From an uncultured Prevotellaceae bacterium (GTDB lineage Bacteria; Bacteroidota; Bacteroidia; Bacteroidales; Muribaculaceae), in assembly GCA_900318205.1 (NCBI GenBank), contig ONJS01000030.1, forward strand, positions 1 through 33,051: a stretch of 33,051 nucleotides of DNA, read 5' to 3'. Below the pieces are notes generated by a model. It saw nothing but the letters and a program-made list of their open reading frames with translations. It ran no database searches and was not told the origin of the DNA. The position numbers and the translations under genes are program-made. Shown one piece after another: positions 7,792 through 15,559 of the stretch (position 1 is the stretch's first letter; each line of letters starts with the position of its first letter).

Positions 7792-9522
7792 ATGAAGACA
7801 TTCAATAAAATATCATTCATTTTCATGATAGCGATGATGGTTGTATCGTGTATCGACAAGACGCCCGATTACGGCAACTTCGCTTCTAAGGATGTGGACT
7901 TCACCTATCGGGTGGATGATGACCGTTACGGTCTGGACTTCTATGTGGTATCCACTGTGGAGTTCACCAATACCTCATCCAAGTCAGGTCAAGTGAAATG
8001 GGACTTCGGTGACGGCACTTCTTCTACCGAGATGAATCCTTCGCACAAGTATGCCAAGGCTGGTGTCTATCAGGTAACCCTTACTCTTGAGGGCGTGGGC
8101 ACCTGCACCTACCCGCTGCTCATCTACGACATCGCTCCCCTGTTGAGCGTGGCAGAGCAGAGTTCAACCCCCGTGGTCATCAATGACGTGAATGTGAAAC
8201 TCGACATTGAGTTGCCCAATCCCGAGAATCTGACCTGCAAGTATGTGTGGACCTTCCCCGATGGCACCCGTGATGCTCAGGGTAACCTGATATCCACTTT
8301 TGAGGGCTACAGCCATCCTGACGGCACGATTGACAATCCCGGCAAACTGACCTTCAGCAACATCGGTTCGCAGAAGATCACGCTGCAGACGTGGTTTGAC
8401 ATCAACGGCGAGAACCGTCGTCTGGAGGACAGCTATGTTAATGTGCAGGTGGGTTCGTCTATTCCCGCACCCACCCTGTACTATGCAACCCAGGGCGGCA
8501 ATATCATGGCTGTGAAACTGGTGGACCTCTCCAAACTGCCCGCCGGCACCAAGAATCTGCCGTTTGACATGGGCGTGAGCTCGGGCAACATGCCCACTAC
8601 GCTGGTGTTTGCCACCGAGAAGACGGTGACCGAGACTGATGTCATTGAGCAGGACAACGTCTATATCCTGGACTGCGGCAAGCAGTACTATTACATCAAC
8701 GACGAGGCAGGTAACCTGGGTGATGGCAAAATCACCGTCATGAGTGCCGATGGCTCAACGACCAATGTCATGGTCACCAACGTGGGCGGTCCCGCCTTCA
8801 ACGACCCCTTCCAGGGCTGCACCGATGGCACGACCCTCTACTACACCGATCGCAACACGGGTATCCGCACCATGCCGCTCACGGCACGTGGCGAAACCGA
8901 GCAGACCAACTTCAACAGCACGGCTGGCTACTATGTGGTCAACAACCAGTTGAGTTACTATGGCCAGGGTATTGCCTACGGTGCCATCCACACGGGTCTT
9001 TATCTCGACAAGACCGGCATGTTCTGGTGGGGCAAGAACTATTCGGGTAACGGTATCTACCGCTTCCGCCCGAGTGACATCGGCAAGACCGGAACGGGTG
9101 TTCCTATCCCGCATCCCATTGTGCTCGAGACCACGCAGCCGCGTGCCTTCACGCTCGATGAGGACCTGGGCTATCTGTATGTGTGGATGACCAAGGGCAC
9201 CACGCCTGGTGTGGGCTTCACCCAGTATGCCATCCCCGCCGAGAACGCCACGGTGACCTATGATAAGTACATCAACTTCATCACCATGGAGGCCGATCCC
9301 ATCAACACGACCGATGCCGAGGGCGTTTATACCACGCAGTTTGCCGTTGATGCCCAGACCCACTACGTCTATTTCGGCTTCCGTGCCGCAACGACCGAGA
9401 AAACCTATACCACGGGCTTGTACTACTTCAATCCCGATGACGGTAAAGTTTATAACTTTAACGGCAACAAGGACAGGATTCTGGGTGTGTGCATCAATCC
9501 GCGCCTGACCAACCTGTTTTAG
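7792..9522 (+). CDS. PKD-domain surface lipoprotein of the Sus operon (576 aa)
   Basis: The signal peptide ends in a lipobox (MVVSC, cysteine 20), giving an outer-membrane lipoprotein. A PKD-type domain occupies about residues 40-115, with the hallmark WDFGDGTSS near residue 70 and HKYAKAGVYQVTLTL closing it. A second PKD-like segment (WTFPDGTRDAQG) lies near residue 150. The C-terminal 350 residues contain repeated aromatic and Gly-rich strands and could form a propeller-like ligand-binding region, which is inference only. PKD-like lipoproteins are known companions of RagB-type SusD proteins and probably help to capture substrate at the surface. The gene follows a repeat-filled gap and precedes the GHL10 enzyme. 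Confidence 0.85.
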   Translation: MKTFNKISFIFMIAMMVVSCIDKTPDYGNFASKDVDFTYRVDDDRYGLDFYVVSTVEFTNTSSKSGQVKWDFGDGTSSTEMNPSHKYAKAGVYQVTLTLEGVGTCTYPLLIYDIAPLLSVAEQSSTPVVINDVNVKLDIELPNPENLTCKYVWTFPDGTRDAQGNLISTFEGYSHPDGTIDNPGKLTFSNIGSQKITLQTWFDINGENRRLEDSYVNVQVGSSIPAPTLYYATQGGNIMAVKLVDLSKLPAGTKNLPFDMGVSSGNMPTTLVFATEKTVTETDVIEQDNVYILDCGKQYYYINDEAGNLGDGKITVMSADGSTTNVMVTNVGGPAFNDPFQGCTDGTTLYYTDRNTGIRTMPLTARGETEQTNFNSTAGYYVVNNQLSYYGQGIAYGAIHTGLYLDKTGMFWWGKNYSGNGIYRFRPSDIGKTGTGVPIPHPIVLETTQPRAFTLDEDLGYLYVWMTKGTTPGVGFTQYAIPAENATVTYDKYINFITMEADPINTTDAEGVYTTQFAVDAQTHYVYFGFRAATTEKTYTTGLYYFNPDDGKVYNFNGNKDRILGVCINPRLTNLF

Positions 9523-9530
9523 TCAATGAT

Positions 9531-9575
9531 AGTTGTCAGTTGTCAGCGGCATCCGCCAACTGACAACTGACAACT
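9531..9575 (+). repeat. Near-perfect 16-bp stem-loop with a GGCATCCGCC core
   Basis: AGTTGTCAGTTGTCAG (9531-9546) pairs exactly with 9560-9575. Each arm is itself a tandem repeat of a 7-base unit. The loop holds GGC-ATCC-GCC (9548-9557), which can extend the fold. There is no T-tract, so it is unlikely to be a simple terminator. It could be an RNA-stability element or a mobile intergenic repeat. Confidence 0.75.
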
Positions 9576-9589
9576 AAAAACTGAAAACT

Positions 9590-12160
9590 ATGAAAAGTAG
9601 ATTCATCCTGATAGCATTACTGGTGGCATTTGTCACCAGTTTTGCGATTTCGGCTACCGATGTCCCGCCCAAGCGTGAGCAGCGAGGCATGTGGATTACT
9701 TCATATCTGAACGACTGGCCCAGCGGAGCCATCACGGCAAGCAACACGCCCATCATGCAGAATGCCTGCCGCAAGATGCTTGATACCTTGCGCGTCAATC
9801 ACATCAATGCGATTTACTACCACGTCAGGGCGATGTGCGACGCGATGTATAACTCGGCCTATGAGCCGTGGTCCAGTTATGTCTCGGGAACCCGTGGTGT
9901 GGCGCCTGCGTTTGACCCCTTCGGCTACCTGATTGAGGAAGCCCACAAGCGGGGCATCGAGGTCTATGCCTGGGTCAACCCTTACCGCTATGGCCATGGT
10001 GACAACATGTGGGGACAGAGCGAATTGGACTACATCCATACCCATCCCGAGTGGCTCTTGACGACCAGCTATGAGACCGTGCTCAATCCAGGCATCCCCG
10101 AGGTGCGCCAGCGTGTGGTGGACGTGTGCAAGGACATTCTGGACAAGTATGATGTTGACGGTTTGGTATTTGACGACTATTTCTACAACCAGGACAACCC
10201 GTCGTTCTCTCTCGATGCCGACCTGTATAATGCCTACAAAGCGGGCGGCGGCACCATGTCGCAGGGCGACTGGCGGCGTGAGAATGTCAACCAGATGGTC
10301 AAGGATGTCAACGACATGGTCAAGGCGACGAAGCCTTGGGTGCGCTTCGGCATCGGTCCTGCCGGTGTGGCATGCACCTCCCAGGCTGTAGCCGACAAAT
10401 ATGGTGTGGAGCCTTGTCCTGTGGGCAGCGACTGGCAGTATAACCAGATTTACAGCGACCCGATGGCTTGGGTGACGCGCGGCACCATCGATTTCCTGGC
10501 TCCGCAGGTTTATTGGAAGACGACGGGCACGTTTACCGGTGTCACGACGTGGTGGGGCAAGATGGCGGCGCGTTTCAACCGCCACATCTTCATCAGCCAG
10601 TGGATTCCCGATGAGGAGGGATGGACACTTGCCGAGTTTGTCAAGCAGGGACGTGTCATGCGTGAGGCAATGGCAGCAGGCGGCAATCCGGGCATGGTCT
10701 ATTTCCGCTACGGCACGTGGCGAAACAAGAAGGAGGTCATCGACGGCAAGGTGCGTCAGTTGCGCACATGGCTCAAGGACAGCCTCTACTCGTCGGTAGC
10801 GTTGAATCCCGCTCCTGCCTGGCTCAGGCCGGACCAGACCTATCAGACGGTCACCAATCTTACCTATAGTGACGGCACGCTCTCGTGGGACAGCATTTCC
10901 AATGTGCGATATGTCGTCTATGCCATCCCCGATGGCGTGGAGGACAAGGACTTCCGCTGCCAGCAGCAGTATATCGACGGTGTGAGTTACTGGGCGTCTT
11001 ACACGCTGCCTAAAAACAAGCGGGAAGGTTACCGCTATGCCGTGACCATTCTCGACCGTTGGGAGAATGAGTATGCACCAGTGATGCCGGGTGTTATGCC
11101 CAGTCAAGCCGCCAAGCCCATCCTGCTCTATCCCGAGGACGGCGGTGAAGTATCGGAACTCTCGTCCCTGCAATGGGATGGTGACGGCATCAACTATGTG
11201 GTGCAGGTCTTTGCCGATGAGCAGATGAATGTGCTTGTGGCTCAGGTCGAGGTGGACTCGATGAGTTGCCCCCTGACCAAGGTGCCGGGCCTCAAGGCAG
11301 GTACCTATTGGTGGCGCGTGGTGGCACGCGGCCTCAACCAGTGGGACAATGCCAGCGACCTGCGCCAATTCACCTTGGGGCAGATGCGCATCACTTCTCC
11401 TGGCGATGCTGCTACGTCTGTTCCCTTGATGCCTGTCATCACATGGACACCGGGAGCACCAGGCACTTCCTATGTGCTTGAACTGTCCACCCTGGCAACG
11501 ATGAACAACCCTGACACCATCTGCCTGACCGAGGCGCAGTGGCAGGTGCCCAAGTATAGGCTGGCAGGCGCCACGACCTATTATGCCCGTGTGACGGCGA
11601 CCTATGGCAGTTCCACGGTAGTGACCCCCATATCGTCGTTTACGACCCTTGAGGTCATCCCACCTGTACCCGTGTTTATCGTTCCCGGTGAGGCTGATAC
11701 GGTACTGTATAATACCGATGTGGTGAGTTTTGAACCTGTAGAGGGAGCCGGGTCGTTGAGGGTGCAAATCAGCAGTTCCACCTCTTTCCCCACGCGCTCT
11801 TCTTACAACGGCACGCTTGAAGGCACATTTGAGACTCCTCAATTGGGCACTATCAAGGGAACCGGCAAGTTGACCGACGGTAAGACGTATTATGCCCGCG
11901 CCCGTTATGCTTATCGCACGCTGGCCACGGGTACGACGGTACAGTATACCGACTACTGTGACATCCGTTCATTTGTCTATCATGAGGTGATAACAGGTGA
12001 TGTGAACCGTGACGGTGAGGTCAATATTGCCGATATCAATACGGTCATTGACATCATCCTTAGCGGTCAGGCAGTATCCAATCCCTTTGCCGATGTGAAT
12101 CGTGATGGCGAAATCAATATTGCCGATATCAATGCCATCATTGATATCATTCTCAATTGA
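9590..12160 (+). CDS. Secreted GHL10-family glycosyl-hydrolase-like protein with C-terminal dockerin pair
   Basis: The protein has 856 residues. A signal peptide (about 1-22) precedes a glycosyl-hydrolase-like 10 (DUF187/YngK-type) domain at about 27-380. This domain is recognisable from QRGMWITSYLNDW at the start, VYAWVNPYRYG, and DGLVFDDYFY at 190-199, where the acidic residues are the likely active-site region. Four beta-sandwich (FN3-like) segments follow, starting near residues 425, 509, 601 and 693. The end (803-855) is a duplicated EF-hand-like dockerin: GDVNRDGEVNIADIN and ADVNRDGEINIADIN. The substrate is unknown; family members are suspected of acting on bacterial cell-wall or other glycans. 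It is the last gene of the Sus operon, followed by a strong hairpin, and the first of six consecutive dockerin-ending genes. Confidence 0.9.
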   Translation: MKSRFILIALLVAFVTSFAISATDVPPKREQRGMWITSYLNDWPSGAITASNTPIMQNACRKMLDTLRVNHINAIYYHVRAMCDAMYNSAYEPWSSYVSGTRGVAPAFDPFGYLIEEAHKRGIEVYAWVNPYRYGHGDNMWGQSELDYIHTHPEWLLTTSYETVLNPGIPEVRQRVVDVCKDILDKYDVDGLVFDDYFYNQDNPSFSLDADLYNAYKAGGGTMSQGDWRRENVNQMVKDVNDMVKATKPWVRFGIGPAGVACTSQAVADKYGVEPCPVGSDWQYNQIYSDPMAWVTRGTIDFLAPQVYWKTTGTFTGVTTWWGKMAARFNRHIFISQWIPDEEGWTLAEFVKQGRVMREAMAAGGNPGMVYFRYGTWRNKKEVIDGKVRQLRTWLKDSLYSSVALNPAPAWLRPDQTYQTVTNLTYSDGTLSWDSISNVRYVVYAIPDGVEDKDFRCQQQYIDGVSYWASYTLPKNKREGYRYAVTILDRWENEYAPVMPGVMPSQAAKPILLYPEDGGEVSELSSLQWDGDGINYVVQVFADEQMNVLVAQVEVDSMSCPLTKVPGLKAGTYWWRVVARGLNQWDNASDLRQFTLGQMRITSPGDAATSVPLMPVITWTPGAPGTSYVLELSTLATMNNPDTICLTEAQWQVPKYRLAGATTYYARVTATYGSSTVVTPISSFTTLEVIPPVPVFIVPGEADTVLYNTDVVSFEPVEGAGSLRVQISSSTSFPTRSSYNGTLEGTFETPQLGTIKGTGKLTDGKTYYARARYAYRTLATGTTVQYTDYCDIRSFVYHEVITGDVNRDGEVNIADINTVIDIILSGQAVSNPFADVNRDGEINIADINAIIDIILN

Positions 12161-12180
12161 TAGCCACTAACTATCTGATA

Positions 12181-12221
12181 AAGAAAGTGTGACCGGGTTT
12201 CCCCTGCTGTCACACTTTCTT
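12181..12221 (+). terminator. Transcription terminator hairpin closing the Sus operon
   Basis: AAGAAAGTGTGAC (12181-12193) pairs perfectly with GTCACACTTTCTT (12209-12221) around a 15-base loop. Only a short T-rich stretch (TGTTTC) follows. Its position 20 bases after the GHL10 stop and before a fresh promoter supports a terminator role. Confidence 0.75.
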
Positions 12222-12250
12222 GTTTCGGTCACTAAATCGTTGGTTTTCCA

Positions 12251-12282
12251 TTTGGACACTAAGGAGGTTTGAAGTATATTTG
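12251..12282 (+). promoter_or_regulatory. Consensus Bacteroidota promoter for the CotH-like gene
   Basis: TTTG at 12251-12254 and TATATTTG at 12275-12282 are separated by 20 bases, a full match to the -33/-7 consensus. The ATG at 12292 lies only 9 bases after the -7 box, so the leader would be a few bases at most. Confidence 0.75.
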
Positions 12283-12291
12283 CAGTGCAAT

Positions 12292-13890
12292 ATGAGACGA
12301 TTGCTGCAACTGATATTGGTAATTGTGTTGGCAGGGTGTTTCCATCATGCCAGCGCTCAGCGTGCCCTTGCGCCAATGAACCCAAGGGTGACGCTCACAT
12401 CGACCAATCTCCCTATCGTCTGGATTAATGTGGATAGCGTGGTTAACCGCGACGAGAGGGTCACGGCGCGCATGAAAATCATTGACAATGGAGCAGGCCA
12501 CACCAATTATGCCGACACGATTTCCCATCCAGGGCAACGTGTGGATTACGAGGGTTATATCGGCCTGCGTTATCGTGGTAATTCGTCCTATCTGTATAGT
12601 GCCAAGAAGCCGTATTCTTTCCGCCCGCTGAACCGTCCCCTGGAGGAGGGTGGAACCTGGAAGCGCGTGTCGATCCTGGGCATGCCTAAAGACAACAACT
12701 GGGCGATGCTTGCTCCCTATAACGACAAGAGCATGATACGAGACATCCTTGCGTTTGAGATTTCCAGGCCATGGATGGAATATACGCCACAGGGACGTTT
12801 CTGCGAGGTAATCTGCAATGATGTTTATTACGGCGTTTTTCTCTTGTGCGAGGTGGTTTCCAAGGGGGCAAACCGACTCAACCTTGAAAGCCCAGGCGAG
12901 TCGGGTGATGAACTCACCGGTGGCTACCTGATGGAGGTGGACCGTAACGAGGGTAATTGTTATCGTTCCTGGTATCTGCCTGTCCGCAGCGATGGTAGCG
13001 TGATCTCGACGACTTACATCTATTTCCAGTACAAGTATCCCGAGTATGAAGACTTGACAAGTGCCCAGATGACCTATATTCAGGACCGCATCTACGAGAT
13101 GGAACGCACCTTTGCCAATTATACTTTCCGCGACAGCCAGTCGGGCGAGTGTCTCTACATTGATGAGATGTCGTTTATTGATTACCAGTTGGCGATGGAG
13201 ATATCGCACAATGTGGATGCTTATCGGTTGAGTTGCAAGTTCTTCAAGCACCGCGACAGCGTTGACCCGCGATTTAAACTGGTCGTTTGGGATATGAATC
13301 TGGCTTATGGTAATGCCAATTACAATGAAGGTTATCGCACTGACACATGGGCCTATCAGATGAACAATATTCTGCCTGAGAGACTCTCAACCGACATGGT
13401 GCCCTTCTGGTGGTATAAACTCAACAAAGAGGCCAAATACAAGCAGCACCTCAAGGAGAGATGGGTGCAATACAGGCGCAGCAACTTGCGCATCGACAGC
13501 TTGATGGCAAAGATTGACTCGCTGGCGACGTTGTTGACCGTCGGCGGTGCCGAGGAGCGCAATAGCCGAGCCTATCCTGTCTGGGGAATCTATGTCTGGC
13601 CCAATTACTATATCGCCAGGGATTTTAATAGTGAAATCACTTTTCTTAAACGTTGGCTCATTGACCGCATCATGTGGATGGATAAGCACTTGGACTATGT
13701 GCCCGAGTTGCAGAGCGGCGATGTGAACGGTGATGGTGAGTTGGGAATTAATGACGTCAATGCATTGATCAACGTCATCGGTGGAGGCAGCAGCGATGAA
13801 GGCGAGCGATCCAGGGCTGATGTGAACGAGGACGGGGAAGTCAACGTCAATGATGTCAATGCCCTGATCGATCTGATTGCCGGTTTTTAG
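12292..13890 (+). CDS. CotH-kinase-like secreted protein with C-terminal dockerin pair
   Basis: The ATG at 12292 gives a 532-residue protein starting with a signal peptide. LAGC at 13-16 is a good lipobox, so it may be a lipoprotein, although SASAQ-type cleavage near residue 23 is also possible. The CotH kinase-like fold (about residues 40-460) shows GLRYRGNSSY, HNVDAYRLSCKFFKH and FKLVVWDMNLAYGN. The last matches the family's conserved W-D metal-binding segment. CotH proteins are atypical secreted kinases first described in Bacillus spore coats; the substrate here is unknown. Residues 476-531 carry two dockerin-like repeats (GDVNGDGELGINDVN, ADVNEDGEVNVNDVN), more divergent from the others in the cluster. 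An upstream frame extension crosses the promoter and is unlikely. Confidence 0.88.
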   Translation: MRRLLQLILVIVLAGCFHHASAQRALAPMNPRVTLTSTNLPIVWINVDSVVNRDERVTARMKIIDNGAGHTNYADTISHPGQRVDYEGYIGLRYRGNSSYLYSAKKPYSFRPLNRPLEEGGTWKRVSILGMPKDNNWAMLAPYNDKSMIRDILAFEISRPWMEYTPQGRFCEVICNDVYYGVFLLCEVVSKGANRLNLESPGESGDELTGGYLMEVDRNEGNCYRSWYLPVRSDGSVISTTYIYFQYKYPEYEDLTSAQMTYIQDRIYEMERTFANYTFRDSQSGECLYIDEMSFIDYQLAMEISHNVDAYRLSCKFFKHRDSVDPRFKLVVWDMNLAYGNANYNEGYRTDTWAYQMNNILPERLSTDMVPFWWYKLNKEAKYKQHLKERWVQYRRSNLRIDSLMAKIDSLATLLTVGGAEERNSRAYPVWGIYVWPNYYIARDFNSEITFLKRWLIDRIMWMDKHLDYVPELQSGDVNGDGELGINDVNALINVIGGGSSDEGERSRADVNEDGEVNVNDVNALIDLIAGF

Positions 13891-13951
13891 CCCCTTAGCC
13901 AAAAGCCGTTGGGTGACCGATTGGCCATTGAAAAAAATTGAATAAAAGTCG

Positions 13952-13981
13952 TTGAGCATAAGGATTTTATTTGTAACTTTG
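13952..13981 (+). promoter_or_regulatory. Promoter for the first paralogous dockerin gene
   Basis: TTG (13952-13954) lies 19 bases before TAACTTTG (13974-13981). The start codon at 14041 is 59 bases beyond, leaving room for a leader of about 54 bases. Confidence 0.65.
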
Positions 13982-14040
13982 CTTGATTAACGGATAATAT
14001 AATGACAAAAACAATATAACTAACTAAAAAACAATCGTTT

Positions 14041-15435
14041 ATGAAGAAATTTTTACTCTCCTTTCTTTTAATTGCTTCTAGCGTGGCTGCAGCATGGGCT
14101 GTGACCGATGGGGTGGCCTATGAACGCGTTAACGACATCGGTATCAAGAACCTGTGGATTCAGGACCGTGCACACACTTCTGAAGTGTGGTCTAACCAGC
14201 CCTATTGCAATACCAGTGCCCGCACGGCGGTGATGAAGGACGGCTATATCTACATTGCCCGTTCTAATGCCAATACCGTCATTCAGGGTACCGATACTTT
14301 GGCTCAGAGTGTGATTTACAAAGTTAATGCCGCTAACGGCGAGTTGGTCAAGGAACTGGCTCTGACATTGGACGGCGAGATCTATGGTGGCGCTACCTTG
14401 AGCAGCAACACGGTGGGCATGGATAACTTTGGCCACCTGTTCATGGCACCCTTCTCCAGCAACCTGGCTACAACCCAGCCGGTTTACATGGTGGACAAGG
14501 AGACGGGCGAATTGACCTTGATCGCCGAACTCGACAAGGGTGATGCCCTGCAGCGTTGCGACTACATCGATGTGATGGGTGATATCACCCGCGAGGAGGC
14601 CGAGTGCAACATCATGACTGTGGGCGCCAGCTCAGAGTATATCTATCGCTGGCATGCCGACCAGGGCGACGATTTCTATGGTGGCTTTGATGGTGACCCC
14701 TATCTCGCTATCTTGGACTTCTATCCCGAGACCGTTGTACAATGGGGCTATGCTCCCGTTGTCAAGATGGTGCTTGGCGAGGATGAGGATACCCGCTACA
14801 GTGGCGAGTTGTTCTACATTGACGGCTTTACCACAGCGCCCATTCTCTATGACGTGACGGGTACTAAGGTGGAGGACTTCGAGAACGTGGATCCCGCATT
14901 CTGGCCGATGGACGTTGGTGCTAACGGTGTGTGTGAGTTCACCCTCGACGGCCGCAACTTCATCGTCTTTGTCGCTGCCCAATATACTGGTGTTGACGAG
15001 GCAACCATGGTCAACAAGGCCTGCCAGGTTTACATCTGTGAACTGGGTGAGGGTATGACCCTCGAAGGCATGCAGCGCTACTGGATGGTGCCCGATGAGT
15101 TGGGTGCCGTGAGCGACGGTGGTACGCGTGTCCAGAGCATGAACGTTGAGTATGGCGTTGATGCCGAGGGCAACGAGGAAGTGACCCTGTTTATCTTCAA
15201 GTGCTATAACGGTATGGCGGTTTACAAGATCGGTTCCAACGTCTATGGCGACGAGCCGCAGCCTGTCAAGCCCGGTGATGTAAACGGTGACGGCGAGGTG
15301 AACATCGCTGACGTCAATGCCGTAATCGACATGATTCTGTCAAATAAGCCTTCGGCTTCGGGCGACGTGAACCGTGACGGCGAGGTGAACATCGCCGACG
15401 TCAATGCCGTTCTCGACATGATTTTGAACGCTTGA
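14041..15435 (+). CDS. Secreted dockerin protein of unknown family, paralogue A (464 aa)
   Basis: A signal peptide (MKKFLLSFLLIASSVAAAWA) leads into an unrecognised domain of about 390 residues. It contains several repeated beta-strand patterns (DGYIYIARSNANTV, PVYMVDKETGELTLIAEL, SGELFYIDGFTTAPILYDV), which look like propeller blades. That fold is a guess. Residues 412-464 are two dockerin-like repeats, GDVNGDGEVNIADVN and GDVNRDGEVNIADVN. The next gene (15560-16948) is a clear paralogue with the same order of motifs: EEAECNIMTV, FDGDPY, RYSGE. A strong terminator lies between the two. The function is unknown. A role in binding or displaying a surface ligand is possible but not supported by any catalytic motif that I can see. 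Confidence 0.85.
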   Translation: MKKFLLSFLLIASSVAAAWAVTDGVAYERVNDIGIKNLWIQDRAHTSEVWSNQPYCNTSARTAVMKDGYIYIARSNANTVIQGTDTLAQSVIYKVNAANGELVKELALTLDGEIYGGATLSSNTVGMDNFGHLFMAPFSSNLATTQPVYMVDKETGELTLIAELDKGDALQRCDYIDVMGDITREEAECNIMTVGASSEYIYRWHADQGDDFYGGFDGDPYLAILDFYPETVVQWGYAPVVKMVLGEDEDTRYSGELFYIDGFTTAPILYDVTGTKVEDFENVDPAFWPMDVGANGVCEFTLDGRNFIVFVAAQYTGVDEATMVNKACQVYICELGEGMTLEGMQRYWMVPDELGAVSDGGTRVQSMNVEYGVDAEGNEEVTLFIFKCYNGMAVYKIGSNVYGDEPQPVKPGDVNGDGEVNIADVNAVIDMILSNKPSASGDVNRDGEVNIADVNAVLDMILNA

Positions 15436-15443
15436 TATGACTT

Positions 15444-15457
15444 CCGCCTGATGGCGG
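15444..15457 (+). other. Small hairpin after paralogue A
   Basis: CCGCC (15444-15448), a TGAT loop and GGCGG (15453-15457) form a compact 5-bp GC stem just before the large terminator, with no T-tract of its own. It may add to termination or stabilise the 3' end. Confidence 0.5.
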
Positions 15458-15469
15458 CATGATATTATT

Positions 15470-15524
15470 GCCCGCGGATTGCACGGGGTGTACACCACAT
15501 CCGCGTCAATCCGCGGGCTTTTTT
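15470..15524 (+). terminator. Strong intrinsic terminator between the paralogous genes
   Basis: GCCCGCGGATTG (15470-15481) pairs perfectly with CAATCCGCGGGC (15507-15518), followed by six Ts (15519-15524). The loop contains the palindrome GGTGTACACC (15487-15496). CGCGGAT (15473-15479) could instead pair with ATCCGCG (15499-15505), so a competing fold exists. Confidence 0.9.
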
Positions 15525-15559
15525 AAACCAACAACTGAAATCCAAAATTCTACACTGCA

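Noticed and set aside
9701-11842. Minus-strand open frame of 713 codons opposite the GHL10 gene
   Set aside because: Its translation is His/Arg/Gly-rich low-meaning sequence typical of antisense shadows; the plus strand encodes a recognisable enzyme.
12261-12267. AAGGAGG as ribosome-binding site of the CotH-like gene
   Set aside because: It is 24 bases before the ATG and lies between the -33 and -7 boxes, so it would not be in the mRNA.
12259-13251. Minus-strand open frame opposite the CotH-like gene
   Set aside because: No recognisable motif and complete overlap with a well-supported gene.
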